From Limnanthes douglasii subsp. nivea (Eukaryota; Streptophyta; Magnoliopsida; Brassicales; Limnanthaceae): DNA of 64,000 nucleotides. The translations under genes and the position numbers were made by a program. Under the pieces are notes generated by a model that saw nothing but the letters and a program-made list of their open reading frames with translations, did not search any database and was not told the DNA's origin. Below are positions 21,494-33,741 of this stretch, one piece after another; the first letter of the stretch is position 1, and every line of letters starts with the position of its first letter. The stretch covers positions 169,780,643-169,844,642 of the forward strand of contig JAUPFV010000001.1 in NCBI GenBank assembly GCA_036936605.1. The letters run 5' to 3'.

Positions 21494-21628
21494 ACACCCC
21501 TGAGGCGAATATCCTTTCGTTACTATCAACAAGAGCCTTCTCTTCTTCTGACTCACCAAATTCCCCTAAGACATTCACTCTATACTGCGAACACCAATCC
21601 AGTTTAGGCACTCCCTAAACTTTCGAAC

Positions 21629-21934
21629 TCATACTGCATTGGTCATTATATCTGCTGGATTATCGTGTGTAGACACTTTCTTCACATCAATAATTCTATT
21701 TGATATTATATCACGAATAAAATGATACCTGACATGTATGTGGTTTGTACGCTCATGGTACATATGGTTCCTTGTAAGGTGTATGGCGCTTTGACTCTCA
21801 CAAAACACTTTTGTAGTAGTCCTATCTAAGCCCAAATCTGCCACCAAACCTTGCAACCATATTTCCTCTTTAACTGCTTCTGTTACCGTCATGTACTCTA
21901 TTTCTGTTGTAGACAAAACTACAGTAGCTTGCAA
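21629..21934 (-). pseudogene. Copia D RNase H
   Basis: 101 residues: VVLSTTEIEYMTVTEAVKEE, GLVADLGL, VFCESQSAIHLTRN and YHERTNHIHVRYHFIRD. The sequence matches RNase H of the Tork/Tnt1-like copia branch. Aspartate of C-D-S-Q-S is glutamate and the usual I-D-V is I-H-V, so active-site residues are altered. Confidence 0.87.
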
Positions 21935-22168
21935 CCGTTCTTTCCAACTAATCCCACTCCCAAATAAAGTAAATACAAATCATGTCAGAGATCTCTTTGT
22001 ATCGATATCACCTACAAAATCAGAATCAACAAAACCTACCACTGATCCTGCAACATTATTCAACGATCCACCAATATCGGTCTTATTAAAAGTTAAGCCA
22101 ACGTTCACAGTATTCTTAAGATACCGAAGTATCCATTTCACTGCATGCCAGTGTTCTTTCCCAAGACA

Positions 22169-23293
22169 TTACATGTACCGCCTAACTACACTAACCGCAT
22201 GTGAAATATCAGGATGTGTGCATACCATAGCATACATGATACTACCAACTGCACTTGCATATGGAACCTTCGACACTTGTTCCAACTCAGCATCATCTTT
22301 GGCCGCTCCTGCTGCAGACAACTTGAAATGAGTAGCAAACGGAATGCTATATGCTTTATCATTAAACATGTTGAATCGTGGTAATACTTTCTCAATATAG
22401 CTTCGTTGAGACAAGTGTAATGATCCTACACTTCTGTTCTTGATAATCTCCATACCAAGAATCTTCCTTGCTCTACCCAGATCCTTCATCTCAAACTTGG
22501 AACTAAGTTGCTTCTTTATCTACACAATGTGTGACATTACTACAAGCAACAATAAATATATCATCCACATACAATAACAAATAAACGAATCATCTGACAT
22601 CTTTTGATGATACACATAACTATCATATGAACTCCTCGTGAATCATTTTGACACCATAAATATATCAAAACGTTTGTATTATTACCTAGGTGACTGTTTC
22701 AAACCATACAGTGACTTTTTCAGTAGACAAACTTTGTACTCCATATTAGGTTTGATAAATCCCTATGGTTATCTTATGTAGATTCGCTCCTCCAATTCAC
22801 CATATAGAAATGCAGTTTTCGCATCCAACTGCTCAAGATCTAAATCTTGCAACACTACCATGTCTAACAAAACTCGAATCAAAATATGCTTCACCACTGG
22901 AGAAAACACTTCATTGAAGTCGATTCCTTCCTTTTGAGTAAAACTCTTAGCGACCAGTCTTGCCTTGAATCGAGATGCCTCAACCCCTGGATAACCTTTC
23001 TTTTTCTTGAACAACCATTTAATGCTTACTACCTTCTGTTCTTTAGGCAAGTCAACAAGCTTCCATGTTTGATTCTTATGAAGAGATTCAATCTCTTCGC
23101 CCATAGCACTAATCCATCGATCTGCCTCTGAACTCGCTACAACTTCTTTGTAGCTACTAGGTTCATGCATCTCAACTTCTTTTACCGCCGATAGAGCATA
23201 TGCAACTAGATTCGCATACCTTTTTGGAAGTCTAATATGTATTCTTTCTCTGTAAATTGCTATGTTATAAGGTTGTTGTTCTGGTTCGACCAC
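22169..23293 (-). pseudogene. Copia D reverse transcriptase, catalytic motif intact
   Basis: 23293-22769 holds NQTWKLVDLPKEQKVVSIKW, ASRFKARLVAKSFTQKEG and QLDAKTAFLYGELEERI. A frameshifted middle follows, in which YVDDIFIV is intact at about 22571-22550. 22489-22169 has MKDLGRARKILGMEI and SYIEKVLPRFNM. This is the complete copia RT order, interrupted by at least two frame breaks. Confidence 0.87.
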
Positions 23294-23329
23294 ATCATCG
23301 TCACTATCATCCGATGCTGATGCTTCACC

Positions 23330-24211
23330 TCCTCATTCTAGATCCGCCTTTGAACCACTCGAATTATTGCACCTCCTAGGAACTGATTCTACTTCAAGCT
23401 CCACTTGTTTACTCACAATCGATCCTGATTCGACCATTTCTCCTACTTCCTTCTGACTGTCTATCGAAGCAAACTCATTAGACATCACATCCCTACTAAT
23501 GAGAAAACCTGGAGACTTTGGAGAGGTACAATATAAATTATATCCCTTTACTCCAGTAGCATATCCTAGAAATATGCACCTTTTTACCCTCGGCTCAAGC
23601 TTACCATCTCTCACCTGAGAATACGCAGGACAACCAAACACTCTTAGATGTTCGTAATCAGCCGACGATCCAAACGAAATCTCAAAAGGAGTTTTATAAT
23701 CAATAACCGTTGATGGACACCGATTCACCAAGTAACACGCTATATTGATAGCTTCAGCCCAAAAATCATTTCCCACACCGGAATGCGAGAGCATGCTCTA
23801 TGCCTTGTCACAAAGTGTTTTGTTCATTCTTTCTACGACTCTATTCTATTGTGGTGTTCTAGAACAAGTGCGATGGCGTACTATTCCCTTAGCTTTGCAG
23901 AACTCGTTGAACTCACGACTACAATATGCTAACCCATTATATGTCCTAAGATGTTCGATTTTTATTCATGTTTTCTTCTCAATGATCATCTTCTATTTGA
24001 CAAAGGTTGAATATGCCTCATATTTGGTTTTCAGAAAGTAAACCCACACTATCCTTGAATAATCATCAATCAAACAGATGTAGTATATGACTCCGCTCTT
24101 TGATAGAATTTGGTTTGGACCCCAAAGATCGGGGTGAATGTAGTCCAATGTCCCTTTAGTTTTTCTTACAACCGATTTGTTGAATTTGACTCTAGTTTGT
24201 TTACCAAACAC
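23330..24211 (-). pseudogene. Copia D integrase
   Basis: 24211-23993 encodes DYIHPDLWGPNQILSKSG and LIDDYSRIVWVYFLK, the first catalytic aspartate and core. 23794-23333 encodes the C-terminal half: FWAEAINIACYLVNRCP, HLRVFGCPAY and CIFLGYATGVKGY. The middle, with the second catalytic aspartate, lies in disrupted frames at 23800-23990. Confidence 0.85.
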
Positions 24212-24700
24212 ACAATGTTAACAAAATTCCAATGATTCTGCCCTTTCAACAAATCTCTCTTTCCCAAAACAGCTCGTCTATCACTCATGTGACTAAGACG
24301 CCAATACCACAACTGATTTATATCCTGCCTACCTTGGCTATTACTCCTTGATGATGCTACTGCAGCATCGCCCATAACAACACTCCTTTGGAGAATGTAA
24401 AGACCATTCTACAAACTTCCTTTCATGCATACCATTGAGCCTTTTGTCACTTTGATTACACCGTCTTCTGCACGGTACTTGTAACCCCGAGATTCTAGTG
24501 TCCCAAGAGAAATCCAGTTTCTCTTTAACCTAGGAACATACCAGCACGTTAAGATTCTAACAACTCTGTCAAACATTCTCATTCTGATGTTACCGATACC
24601 ACCAACAGTCAACGGATGATTGTTCCCTAAATAGACAGTTCTCTGCGTTGGCTTGTAAGTATCGAACCACTTCTTGAACTGACACATGTGCTATGTATCG
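24160..24700 (-). pseudogene. Copia D protease and pre-integrase
   Basis: 24687-24409 encodes the flap to C-terminus of the protease: MCQFKKWFDTYKPT, VYLGNNHPLTVGGIGNIR and VPRLKRNWISLGTLESRGY. The active-site part just upstream reads through a stop. The next segment (24375-24166) is the pre-integrase domain, with YWRLSHMSDR where LWHRRLGHMS is usual. Confidence 0.8.
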
Positions 24701-24839
24701 TCAGTATCGAGTACCCAAGATTTTTCCCAACAGTCTGAACTCATGGAAAATACATCTTCTCTAACACTGTTTTCACTATCATCGGATACGTTCATATCTT
24801 CAATAATGTTTGCTGCATTTTCCTTTTGATTTCCCTTTT

Positions 24840-25575
24840 TACCATTCAGTTACGGACAACCTCTCCTATAATTAGTCTGTTCAACGCATTCAGAAAACTT
24901 TGAGTTATTTTTTTTGATTTGGAACTCCAGTTCTTCTTTTTTAAAGAACTCGTTTTGCTTCTAGATCTTCCCTTAGTCATAAGACCCCCCCCCCCCCCTT
25001 CAGCCTGATTGTCTGGTTGTAACTGTCTCAACTACTTGATTTCAGTGACCCTTTGACATCTGTTAGCGATAACTTATTCATACAATATATTATGGTATCT
25101 ACAAAGTTTTCATAGGAAGCAGATAACTATCTCAATATAAACAAAACTGGGTCATCATCCTCAATGTTGATACATATGATCTCTAAGTCCATTATAATTG
25201 ATCTAAAATTATCTAAGTAATGAGTATGGACATTTCTTCTTTCAATCTAAATCTTACAAGCGCTTCTTCAAGTATAATCGGTTTACTACTGATTTCTTTG
25301 AGTAAATATCTTCTAGCTTCTTCTATACGCAGACAACAGTCTTCTCACCATTAATCTCGTGAAGCACATTGTCTTTCACACTCATTAAAATCGAGCACAA
25401 AACCCTTTCTTGAAGATCTTGCTTCTTCTCTTCTTTTATCTCTTCTGGTAACTTATTCTCCACAACCTTCCACAACCCTTGCAGTACCAATGAAGATTTA
25501 ATTTTAATCTTCCACAACGCAAAGCTAGATCCCAATCAAATTTTTCAATCATGTATTTTGTTGCTGTAAACGCCA
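24840..25575 (-). pseudogene. Copia D gag
   Basis: The minus frame 25535-25323 encodes SFALWKIKIKSSLVLQGLWK and VEDKLPEE-like residues ending in a stop, the N-terminus of a Tork/Tnt1-type Gag (start FDG..F..WK..). The middle part is visible in broken frames. The segment 25031-24846 is lysine/serine-rich and spans a 14-C run (24985-24998) that reads as glycines. This run is prone to length change and likely helped break the frame. Confidence 0.7.
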
Positions 25576-25615
25576 TTGTGAAACCCTAATTGCAAAATCC
25601 GTAATTTCACCATGT

Positions 25616-25628
25616 GGCTCTGATACCA
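25616..25628 (-). other. Primer binding site, copia D
   Basis: The minus strand reads TGGTATCAGAGCC, four bases inside the 5' LTR. It is complementary to the 3' end of initiator tRNA-Met and sets the element orientation. Confidence 0.85.
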
Positions 25629-25632
25629 ATTT

Positions 25633-26035
25633 TGTTATAAATCAATATTGAATTCATCACAAATGGCTCAAGCACAGAACACAAATAAAATAGAACACGA
25701 ATAAATGACAGAAAAAAACACAGAATTTAACGTGGATCGACAATTGTCTATGTCCACAGGTGTCGCTAGAGAAACGTCTTTCACTGTGATAGAAAAGGGT
25801 TACAGATTTTAGATTATGTTTTTGTGTAAACCTAGTAGTCTATTTATAGGGAATAAATAAACTTACTAGATAATAGGCCTAATAAGCTCATACCACAAAA
25901 CTAACAATATACTATCACAACGCTTATTTGTACTGCCGAACACAGTACATTATCAAGCCTAATAACACTATCACATACAGAAAACTATATTTTCAGATAC
26001 AGTACACTCTCAAAACACTTTTCGACTCATTCACA
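25633..26035 (-). repeat. Copia D 5' LTR
   Basis: Direct repeat of 21089-21493. It begins (plus strand) TGTTATAA next to the primer site and ends ...ATTCACA at 26035. Substitutions scattered along it indicate a fairly old insertion. Confidence 0.88.
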
Positions 26036-26935
26036 ACTGATAAGTAAGTAGGTACCCACAATCAATATCAAGCATAAACGTAGAGGGAGAGAAGAATTAA
26101 GCAGAGCATAACAAAGTAGAGCCGTGTAAAGTAGAACAAAGTCGAGCAGGGCATAACATATCTGAACAAGAGGAAAAGAAAAGACTAGAAGAGCAGACAA
26201 AGTTTGTGATCCGAGCAGGAAATATACAAGACCGGGCGCACTTGATCTAAGTTGAGCAGAGCATGATTGAAAATACGCTCGCTCGGTCAACGCGAATACG
26301 TCAAAAGGAAGATGCTAAGGCTAAAGCCGCGCTCAACACAAAGTCGAGCCGAGCATGGTTGAAAGTACGCACGCTTGGCCAAAGCGAATACATCAAAAGT
26401 AATATGCTAAGGCTAAAGCCGCGCTCAGTGCTAAGTCGAGCAGAGCACGGTTGGAAGTAGGCACGCCCGACACAAGTTGATAGAAATTTGGCACGTCTGA
26501 GCAAAAGCATCACTCGATCAAGGACGAGGTAACATCAGGGCTAACCGAGCGGACAAGAAATCCCCAATGCCGACCGAGCAAGATAATAAAAGATGTTATG
26601 CTCGGCTAGTTATAAAGCTAATCGTTTACGTCAACGAGTATTAATAAAGTCAGCATAGTTGATTGTATTGAAGACCACTAATCATGGAAAGATAATCAAG
26701 AGTCAAATATTCAGGGATCATTGATCAAGAAGAAGAAAATAACAATCCTTAAAAATAGTTTTAGCCCATTAAATATCTGTAATTAATAAAAGAGTTACGA
26801 CCAAAAGTAGTATATATAAGGGATAAAAGATGTTGTAAGGTTATGTTAAAAATCTTCTCGAATTAATAAAACTATTATCTTGATAGATGTTTTAGGTTTT
26901 CCTCATAACAACCACAACACTCAACAAAAAATAAA
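26036..26935. repeat. Solo-LTR-like stretch with 92-bp tandem repeats
   Basis: Next to the copia D LTR is a GC-richer block starting TGATAAGTAAG and ending near AACAACCACAACA. It has a TATA-like TATATATAAGGG near 26812 and a T-rich leader-like end, which together resemble a gypsy-type LTR. Inside are two complete 92-bp units (26254-26345, 26346-26437) and a partial third (to about 26475). Each contains GAGC(A/C)GAGCA and GCTAAGGCTAAAGCCGCGCTC. No partner copy lies in the window, so 'solo LTR' is an inference. Confidence 0.4.
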
Positions 26936-27427
26936 CTAAACAATATACCCCTGATAGAATGTGGACTTGACATGAAAGTGAATCACATAAGGTGTTTTTG
27001 AAAAGAAGGTGAACTAAAAAAAAATATATAACAAAAGACTGAGTAACAATGAAATGAAATGAAATAAAATCAAAACAAAATAAATAGAAACCAGAGTGTT
27101 AAAACCTTACATAACGAGAGAGAGAGGTTGAGCTCAATGTAGAAAAATTAAAAGATGCAGCTTAGCGAGGGCAACGACAACGACAACGGAGAAAGACGAA
27201 GGTAAGTCTGCAGTGTGGTAGTGAAAGAATAAGGTACGATGTAAAAAGAAAATAACCAATGTTTTAGTGAGATTGACTTTCTGTTTATGTAAAGTAAATA
27301 TGGGCATTTTTGTACTAAAGAATTAACTTTGGACTTGCAGTTAAACATCTTACTTTAATAAACAGAAGTTATTAGCATCTACGTTAATAATTTAGTCAGT
27401 ATTACTAATAAAATAATATTTTTATAT
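26936..27427. other. AT-rich spacer
   Basis: Contains GAAAT/AAAT short tandem words (near 27050) and an ACAACG repeat near 27175. No gene is supported. Confidence 0.5.
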
Positions 27428-27435
27428 ATAATGAG

Positions 27436-28411
27436 CAGTGGCGTAGCCAAGATTTAAACTTTATGGTGTCCTAGTTATTGTCCAAAAGTTGTTTAAAAGT
27501 TGTTTATTTGTTTGAGGGAGTCTTACATATTATTTTTGTCAACATTTTGAAGTACTATTATAATATATATAAAAATAGAAGTTGACTAATAGATATATTA
27601 ATTAGGACATCTATTATTAGTGAACTCGAGAGGCTATGTTGTTACGGCTTGATCGGGTTTTAGTTTGAGCTTTTCCAAAGTATGCAAAGACTAATAGATT
27701 TATTGATTAGGACATGTATTGTTAGTGAACTCGAGAGCCTATGTTGTTACGGTTTTATCCGTAAAGTAAAATAAAAAATTATAATTTATGCAGGTCTATT
27801 TTGTTTCGAAATTGAACTTTGCAGCTTTCTATCTTAAGAAAAAATATGGATCAACCAATGTTAATCTCTGTAACTAGTTAATAGTAATATAAGTAGCAAA
27901 GCTTCAATTCTGAGATTTGATAACATAGAGCCATAATAAATACCTTAGTTTTTGAAGTTTGTAGTTAGAGTTTTCTAATTGATAGTAAAAAACAATTGTA
28001 AAACATTCTATCTTAACCCACTTGTTGATCAAATTTATATAAATTTATATTATTTTTTTATTAAGATATTTTTTATAGTAAAATAATATAGATGTGTATT
28101 TTATATATAATAAAAAATAAAAAATATACTAATATTATAATAATATTGATATAATATTATTGATATGTTATTATATATATAATCATAAAATAAACTATAA
28201 AAACTTAATGATGTAATAAAATAAATAATAAAAATTTAATTTAACTCAAATGTTAGAAGGACAAGAGAACCGAGAAGGCTTGTGGATTCTACACACCTGT
28301 ATTTCTACCAACTAGACTAAAGTATAAGGTTTAACTAATATACTAAACATTTTATTTATTTGAGCTAGGTGGGTTCCTGGGACCCACAGGCCCCACCTAA
28401 CTCTGTCTATG
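27436..28411. mobile_element. Second hAT-like non-autonomous element
   Basis: It starts CAGTGGCGTAGCCAAG, the same terminal family as the element at 19408, and lies between perfect 8-bp direct repeats ATAATGAG (27428-27435 and 28412-28419). The right terminus (CTCTGTCTATG) only partly matches the expected complement and looks eroded by transitions. Internally a 105-bp unit is repeated (starting 27584 and 27689; shared GTGAACTCGAGAG and CTATGTTGTTACGG). No transposase is seen. Confidence 0.75.
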
Positions 28412-28419
28412 ATAATGAG

Positions 28420-30879
28420 ATCCATTATATATGCTGTGATCATTTTTGTTCACTCCTATAGAATTTATTGAAATTCATTCAATTTGTTGAGACTATAATT
28501 ATTCGGACATTATATTATCTATTTACAATTTTTTTTGATTTTTTTTATCGATTTATATATTTTGTTTATGTTCCAATTTAATGTTTTTTTATTGGAGTGT
28601 TATTGAATCCGAATTTTGTTAAAGGGGTTAGGGCGTGTCTATAGAATTAGATAGAGAAACACAACAATTTTGTAAACTGTGTTAGCTCTATTTTATTTCA
28701 ATTTTCCAACGCCTTTTTTTATCGCGAAGTCCGGACGATGGTACCATTTTTTTAATCAAATAATTATGTTTATAATTTATTTCTAATGGTGAAAATTTTG
28801 TGACATTTGGTTGTGATTTATCGTAAACGCATTCTTATTATCTATTTGTTTTGCGTGTTGTCATATGAAAACAATCAAAGTTGGTATATTTGGATGGAAA
28901 GAGAAAGAGTAGAGTGAATGAGAAATTGTATATTTAAGGTAATGATATTTTTTAAATTAATTATAGAAGTAAGTGATAAAGTTGATTTTTCAAGTGATCA
29001 ACGAATTTCAAATTTGTTAAGGTGAGACATATTAAAATATAAGCATACCCCTAAATTAATATCATTCTTAATAACATATGTATATTGGTTACAATTTCAT
29101 AAAATTGTGGTATTGTATTTAATTATATATTTTTTATTGTATATTTATAAGATTCAACAAACTCATATAAAATATCACATATGATTAAAAATATATCTCA
29201 AACATGATATATTTTTGAATAATCATATTTTTTTAATATGCCGCTGTGATGACAAACATATTTTATGGCCATTCGATGGTTAATTACTGTTTCCCTAACC
29301 TGCGATGATGAACATATTTTATGGCAATGTGATGGTTAATTATTGTTTCCCTAACCGTAAGAACTTTCATCGAGGTGTTAGGTTGTCTTCCGCAATGAAT
29401 TGTTCTCTGTTAATTTCTAGAAAGATTTTTGTAAACGGTTTTAGTGATTAACGATAAAAAAATCCAAATTTACGGACCATACGGAAATTCTTGCTTTGTG
29501 ACACATGGAGTTGTCATTCTTTTGCCTATTTTCCATGCATAACTCGTTTTTTTGTAGGCCTTCTACGAACCTAAGTTACTTCTGATGACCCAAATGTGTC
29601 TCGAGGTCGATTCTGATCACTTTATTTTAGTTAACATTTTCAATAATCTCCCGTTTAATTAAATGTAATCTCTTATATCATCGATCCCTAAGGAAAAACA
29701 CTACGTGTAAAAGCAAATACCCACCCTCTAGTGATGGGCTAGATTGGTGATTCAATTTGTGTATGTGTATCTTTAACATATCCTTAAATAGTTAGAATAT
29801 AAAAAACACATAAGTTTGTCTTCTTTAAGAATCCAAGAACTATTAAAATCATATTCCAATGTTTCGTCATTGGATTACTCATAAATCCAATTACTTCACT
29901 CACCATAAATGAAATATCAGCCATAGTTCATAAGCTACATATTAGATATCATATACCACTACGTATTCCAAATGAGCATTAATTCGTCCCTTACTCCAAG
30001 TTTTAAATTATAATAAATGAAATATTTACTCCAATTTTTCGTAATTGGATTACTCATAAATTGAATTACTTTACTAACACTAAATAAATTATAAGCCCTA
30101 GTGTATAAAGTTACATATGAGACTTCATATAACACTAATGTATTCCAAATGAGCCATTGATCATCACTTATTTATTCCAAGCTTTAAAATATAATGAATG
30201 AATTATTTGTTAAATTTTAGATGTTTAATTTTATCAAGTATTTTTTAATGTAATTAGATTAACTTAGGGAAAACACCACTATTACATAATGTAACTATTC
30301 TTAAAATAGTATATACTTCTTTAGATCATTTATCTTGAAAGTAAAAGACATAAACCTCTTTGTTGCAGTAATTATTTTCATGTCATTGTTCAATATAAGA
30401 AACTTTTATACGTATAAACACATAAGTATAAATGTGTCACCACAAACTTTAGTATATAAACATTTGTATGTCGTATTATGTCTAAATATATCATAACAGC
30501 CGCATGATCATTTTTATGCCACTTTTTAGGTGTTTGTTTAAGATGATATGAGAATTTAAAATTCCTTCACACCTTGGCTTTATTTCCGATAAGTAGAAAG
30601 CATATGATTTGTTTTATGTCAACCTCATCGACAAGTTCCCGATTTAGAAAGCATATGATTTGTTTTATATCAACCTCATCGACAATCGAAAATAACATTC
30701 TTATGCTTATGGTTCTAGCAAAGTAAGTTTAAAAATTATGTACTCATATTTTATTTTAAAACACCTTGACCATAAATCTCGTCTTAAACATTTGAATGGT
30801 GCTATTAATGCGACATTTATTTATGAATATCCATTGACAACAAATTGGTTTTGAACCCATATGTAAAATGAATAATTCC
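28420..30879. repeat. AT-rich spacer with three separate tandem duplications
   Basis: No gene is supported. Three duplications are visible: a ~57-bp unit (29247-29356, sharing ACATATTTTATGGC and CTGTTTCCCTAACC-like ends), a ~176-bp unit (29852-30027 and 30028 to about 30205, sharing GGATTACTCATAAAT and GTATTCCAAATGAGC), and a 51-bp unit (30594-30644 and 30645-30695, sharing AGAAAGCATATGATTTG). The sequence may hide further decayed copia DNA continuous with the relic to the right. Confidence 0.6.
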
Positions 30880-32060
30880 CAAGTTTTATTAAAGATAATC
30901 ATATATATATTTCATCTTTAATGACTTATTGCCAAGATGTAAAATCTCAAGACATTATTTCTTCCTTATCAGTTTTATGATTGTCTTTTCAAGAAACACC
31001 ACCAAAATATCTTCACATCTTTATCCTACTAACTTGAAAGAAATCATTTGAGAATCTATCTCTTTGGATCCTAAAGCCTTTTCATTTTTACCCTTTTGAC
31101 TCCTACGAAGTTCACATGGTTTGTCTTAAACTAAAAATCCTTATTGGTAAGTCTATTATTTGATAATTACATCGGGCTGAGTTATGTTATTATTAAATAA
31201 CGTGGATTCAAATAAATTTGTAACATTAGATTACAAGTATAATAGACTATAAACATTTTTATTGGTTGTATACCCAATAAACTAGCAACTTATAGCCTTT
31301 GAACAAATTTTATTGTTCTTAGATCTCTCTTTTTGCATAATTCCAATACCATAACACTTTAAAATATCTAATATTTTGTTTTATTTCTTTCTATAACTCA
31401 TATGAAGAGATTTATGTGTTGTTAAGTGAAATACGATGAATTATATGGCATGCCATTAAAACATGTTCACCATGTAAATTGATATGCAACTAAGTAGAAT
31501 CACTCTCAACACTAGACATACCTCCAATCACTAAAATCTTTCAAGAGCTAATACATAATTAGCTCTATTAACTAGCATAACAGTTGGAGAGTCTTACATG
31601 AAATTAAGTGTGCCATCTCTATTAATATTGTTATACCTTTCATAATCTCACATTAGTATAAATAATAAATTTATTTTAACATCAGAAACGTACCTCACAT
31701 TGTTTTAGTCTCTCAAGTCTTGTAGACAACTTCAACCTCATGCTCCTCATTCTTTTTTACATCACAAGACTCATTATTTCTCAAAATAACCTAGACACCT
31801 CCAAACTTCTTCAGGTCTTCAACCCATTATTAGTTGGAGGTCATATGAAATGATAATCTGGAGTCTAGAACCTACTTGTGACTATACCATATAAGTGTAA
31901 GCCATCAGTGCATAAGTAAAATCATAACCATTAGAACTCATCTTTATCGGTCTTCGTCATTCCTTTTCATGCTGATTATCAATGGTCAATAAAATTATAA
32001 ATCCATGCTCACCACGTCATTTGTTATGGCACAACTCATAGTTCACTTTGCAAAATCAGA
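30880..32060 (-). pseudogene. Ancient copia relic (protease to integrase)
   Basis: In minus-strand reading the sequence near 31875 gives LDSRLSFHMTSN, where copia protease has LDSG-SFHM. It is followed by LRNNESCDVK (normally GNNKSC-V), a pre-integrase-like HINLHG near 31480, a V-K-R-V-K-M/F block near 31100 and VKIFWWCFLK near 31000 (integrase V-W-V-Y-F-L-K). Each block is in a different frame with many stops. The order is right for copia, but single blocks are weak, so the call rests on their collinearity. Confidence 0.5.
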
Positions 32061-32433
32061 TTTACGTATGCACTTAAGCTGCTACAAAAATGAAGAACTT
32101 CAAAAACATCAACACATGATATGCCTAGTTCAAATTGTGAAGAAATTCTATATCCAATAGAAATATATATGATCTTATTGATGGACTAATTTCAATGAAT
32201 TAGAAGAATACTTTAAAACTTGACCACACATTCGAGACAAAACTTCTCAATAATGTATTACAAGTTTTTAGAGATTTCTTCTAGTGTCTTGTTTTTATGA
32301 TTCTCTCTCAAGAAAATAATCTAAGTGTCATGTTTTTGTGATTTTCTCTCAAGAACTCATCAATTCTTAAATCACGCAAATCCTTTATATATTTTTGCTC
32401 TCTTTCTCTATGAATTTTCTCTATGAATTTGCT

Positions 32434-32435
<2 letters not shown>

Positions 32436-32482
<47 letters not shown>
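32436..32482. repeat. (AT)n microsatellite
   Basis: Uninterrupted TA/AT dinucleotide run of 47 bp. Confidence 0.97.
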
Positions 32483-32487
<5 letters not shown>

Positions 32488-33741
32488 GTAATATATATTA
32501 GAAAACAATATAAATAATGCTCATGGTAGCAAACTAAAATAGTTACAAGAAACTCATATAATCGTTGACACATTATAATTCACGAACATAGTAAGATAGT
32601 ACACCAAAGTAGTTACTATAAACTTGTACCACCCTTAAAACTTTGTTCACGCTAAGTTCTAAAAGCAACTAAAGTTTGGAGAGACCAAATCACCTTATTA
32701 AAACTAAACCCCTTACAGATCTTGAACCTCTATGTTAAGGCCAAATCCCTCGTGGTGGCGGAACCCTTACTAAACCCGAACCCCTACGAATTCTAAACCC
32801 CACACTAAGACCGAACCTATGTTAAGACGAATTTCCATCTTCAATCACCGTGACCTTACTTTAATAACAAGCTACATTGGCTTACATCGGTTTTTTTAAT
32901 CTTTTAATATGTAAATTTCTTTTATATGAATTTTCATAAACATTATTCTATATATTAAAATTTAGTTGATCGCAATATTTAAAGTCTTTTTTATTATGTA
33001 GCTCCAAAAATAAAATAGCTTACAGGATTCTGATAAATAAAAGGGTGATGAAATTCATAAACCATTTTTTGGTTTTTATTTTTTAATTTTGTTCATAAAA
33101 TATGTTCTTATTGTTGAGCTATGTAGAACATTAATAGCACGAAACCAAAAACTTAATTAATTATATTTTTCAATTTCTTTGATAAAAGAAAATTATTTCG
33201 TTGCTTACATTTAAGCTACTCATTAGAAAGCAATCATATAATATTTATTTATAAAATTGCTTTCTTGAAAATATGAGTGAATATTAAAAAATGGGATGAT
33301 CAAATATATAAGTATTAAACTGCTAAAGAATAAAACATGTTATGTTATGAAAAGCTTAGGTTCACAATGAATATGAACTATGAATATGAACTCTGAATAA
33401 GAAATTTTTTATTCATGTTCAAATTTATTCTCCATTTTATATAAAAAATAAAATAATATACCCTAAAAAGGGAGAGTATAAATTGAACACATAAAAAGAC
33501 AAAGTTGTAAACAATATCTATAAACTAACCATCGTAAACAAAATTTTGTATGCCCTAATCGAGAAGAAAAAGGTATTAGTCAAATGTAAATTATAGACTT
33601 TAAACTGAACCAAAAACTTAAAAGACAAAAATACAATAGACGGAATGATATAAAATAGAGATCATAAAGCAATTAATAGGAAATAAAGTTACAAGTTAAA
33701 TGATGTAAAATAGGGATATTATCAAACATGAAAGGAGAAGC
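32483..33741. other. AT-rich spacer
   Basis: Around 32690-32825 is a C-rich patch with irregular (C)CGAACCC(C)TA words, otherwise AT-rich. No coding frame or terminal repeat was recognised. Confidence 0.5.

Larger units (their letters stand above)
21089..26035 (-). mobile_element. Copia D: full-length, moderately decayed Ty1/copia element
   Basis: LTRs at 21089-21493 (3') and 25633-26035 (5') bracket, in minus orientation, a tRNA-Met primer site, gag, protease, integrase, RT and RNase H. The termini TGTGAATG...TATAACA fit copia LTRs. All domains are recognisable, but frames are broken. Unlike copia C and the chromovirus, the RT catalytic YVDD is intact. The 5-bp flanks differ (ATATT left, ACTGA right), so no target duplication is seen. 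This could reflect mutation or inter-element recombination. Confidence 0.9.
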
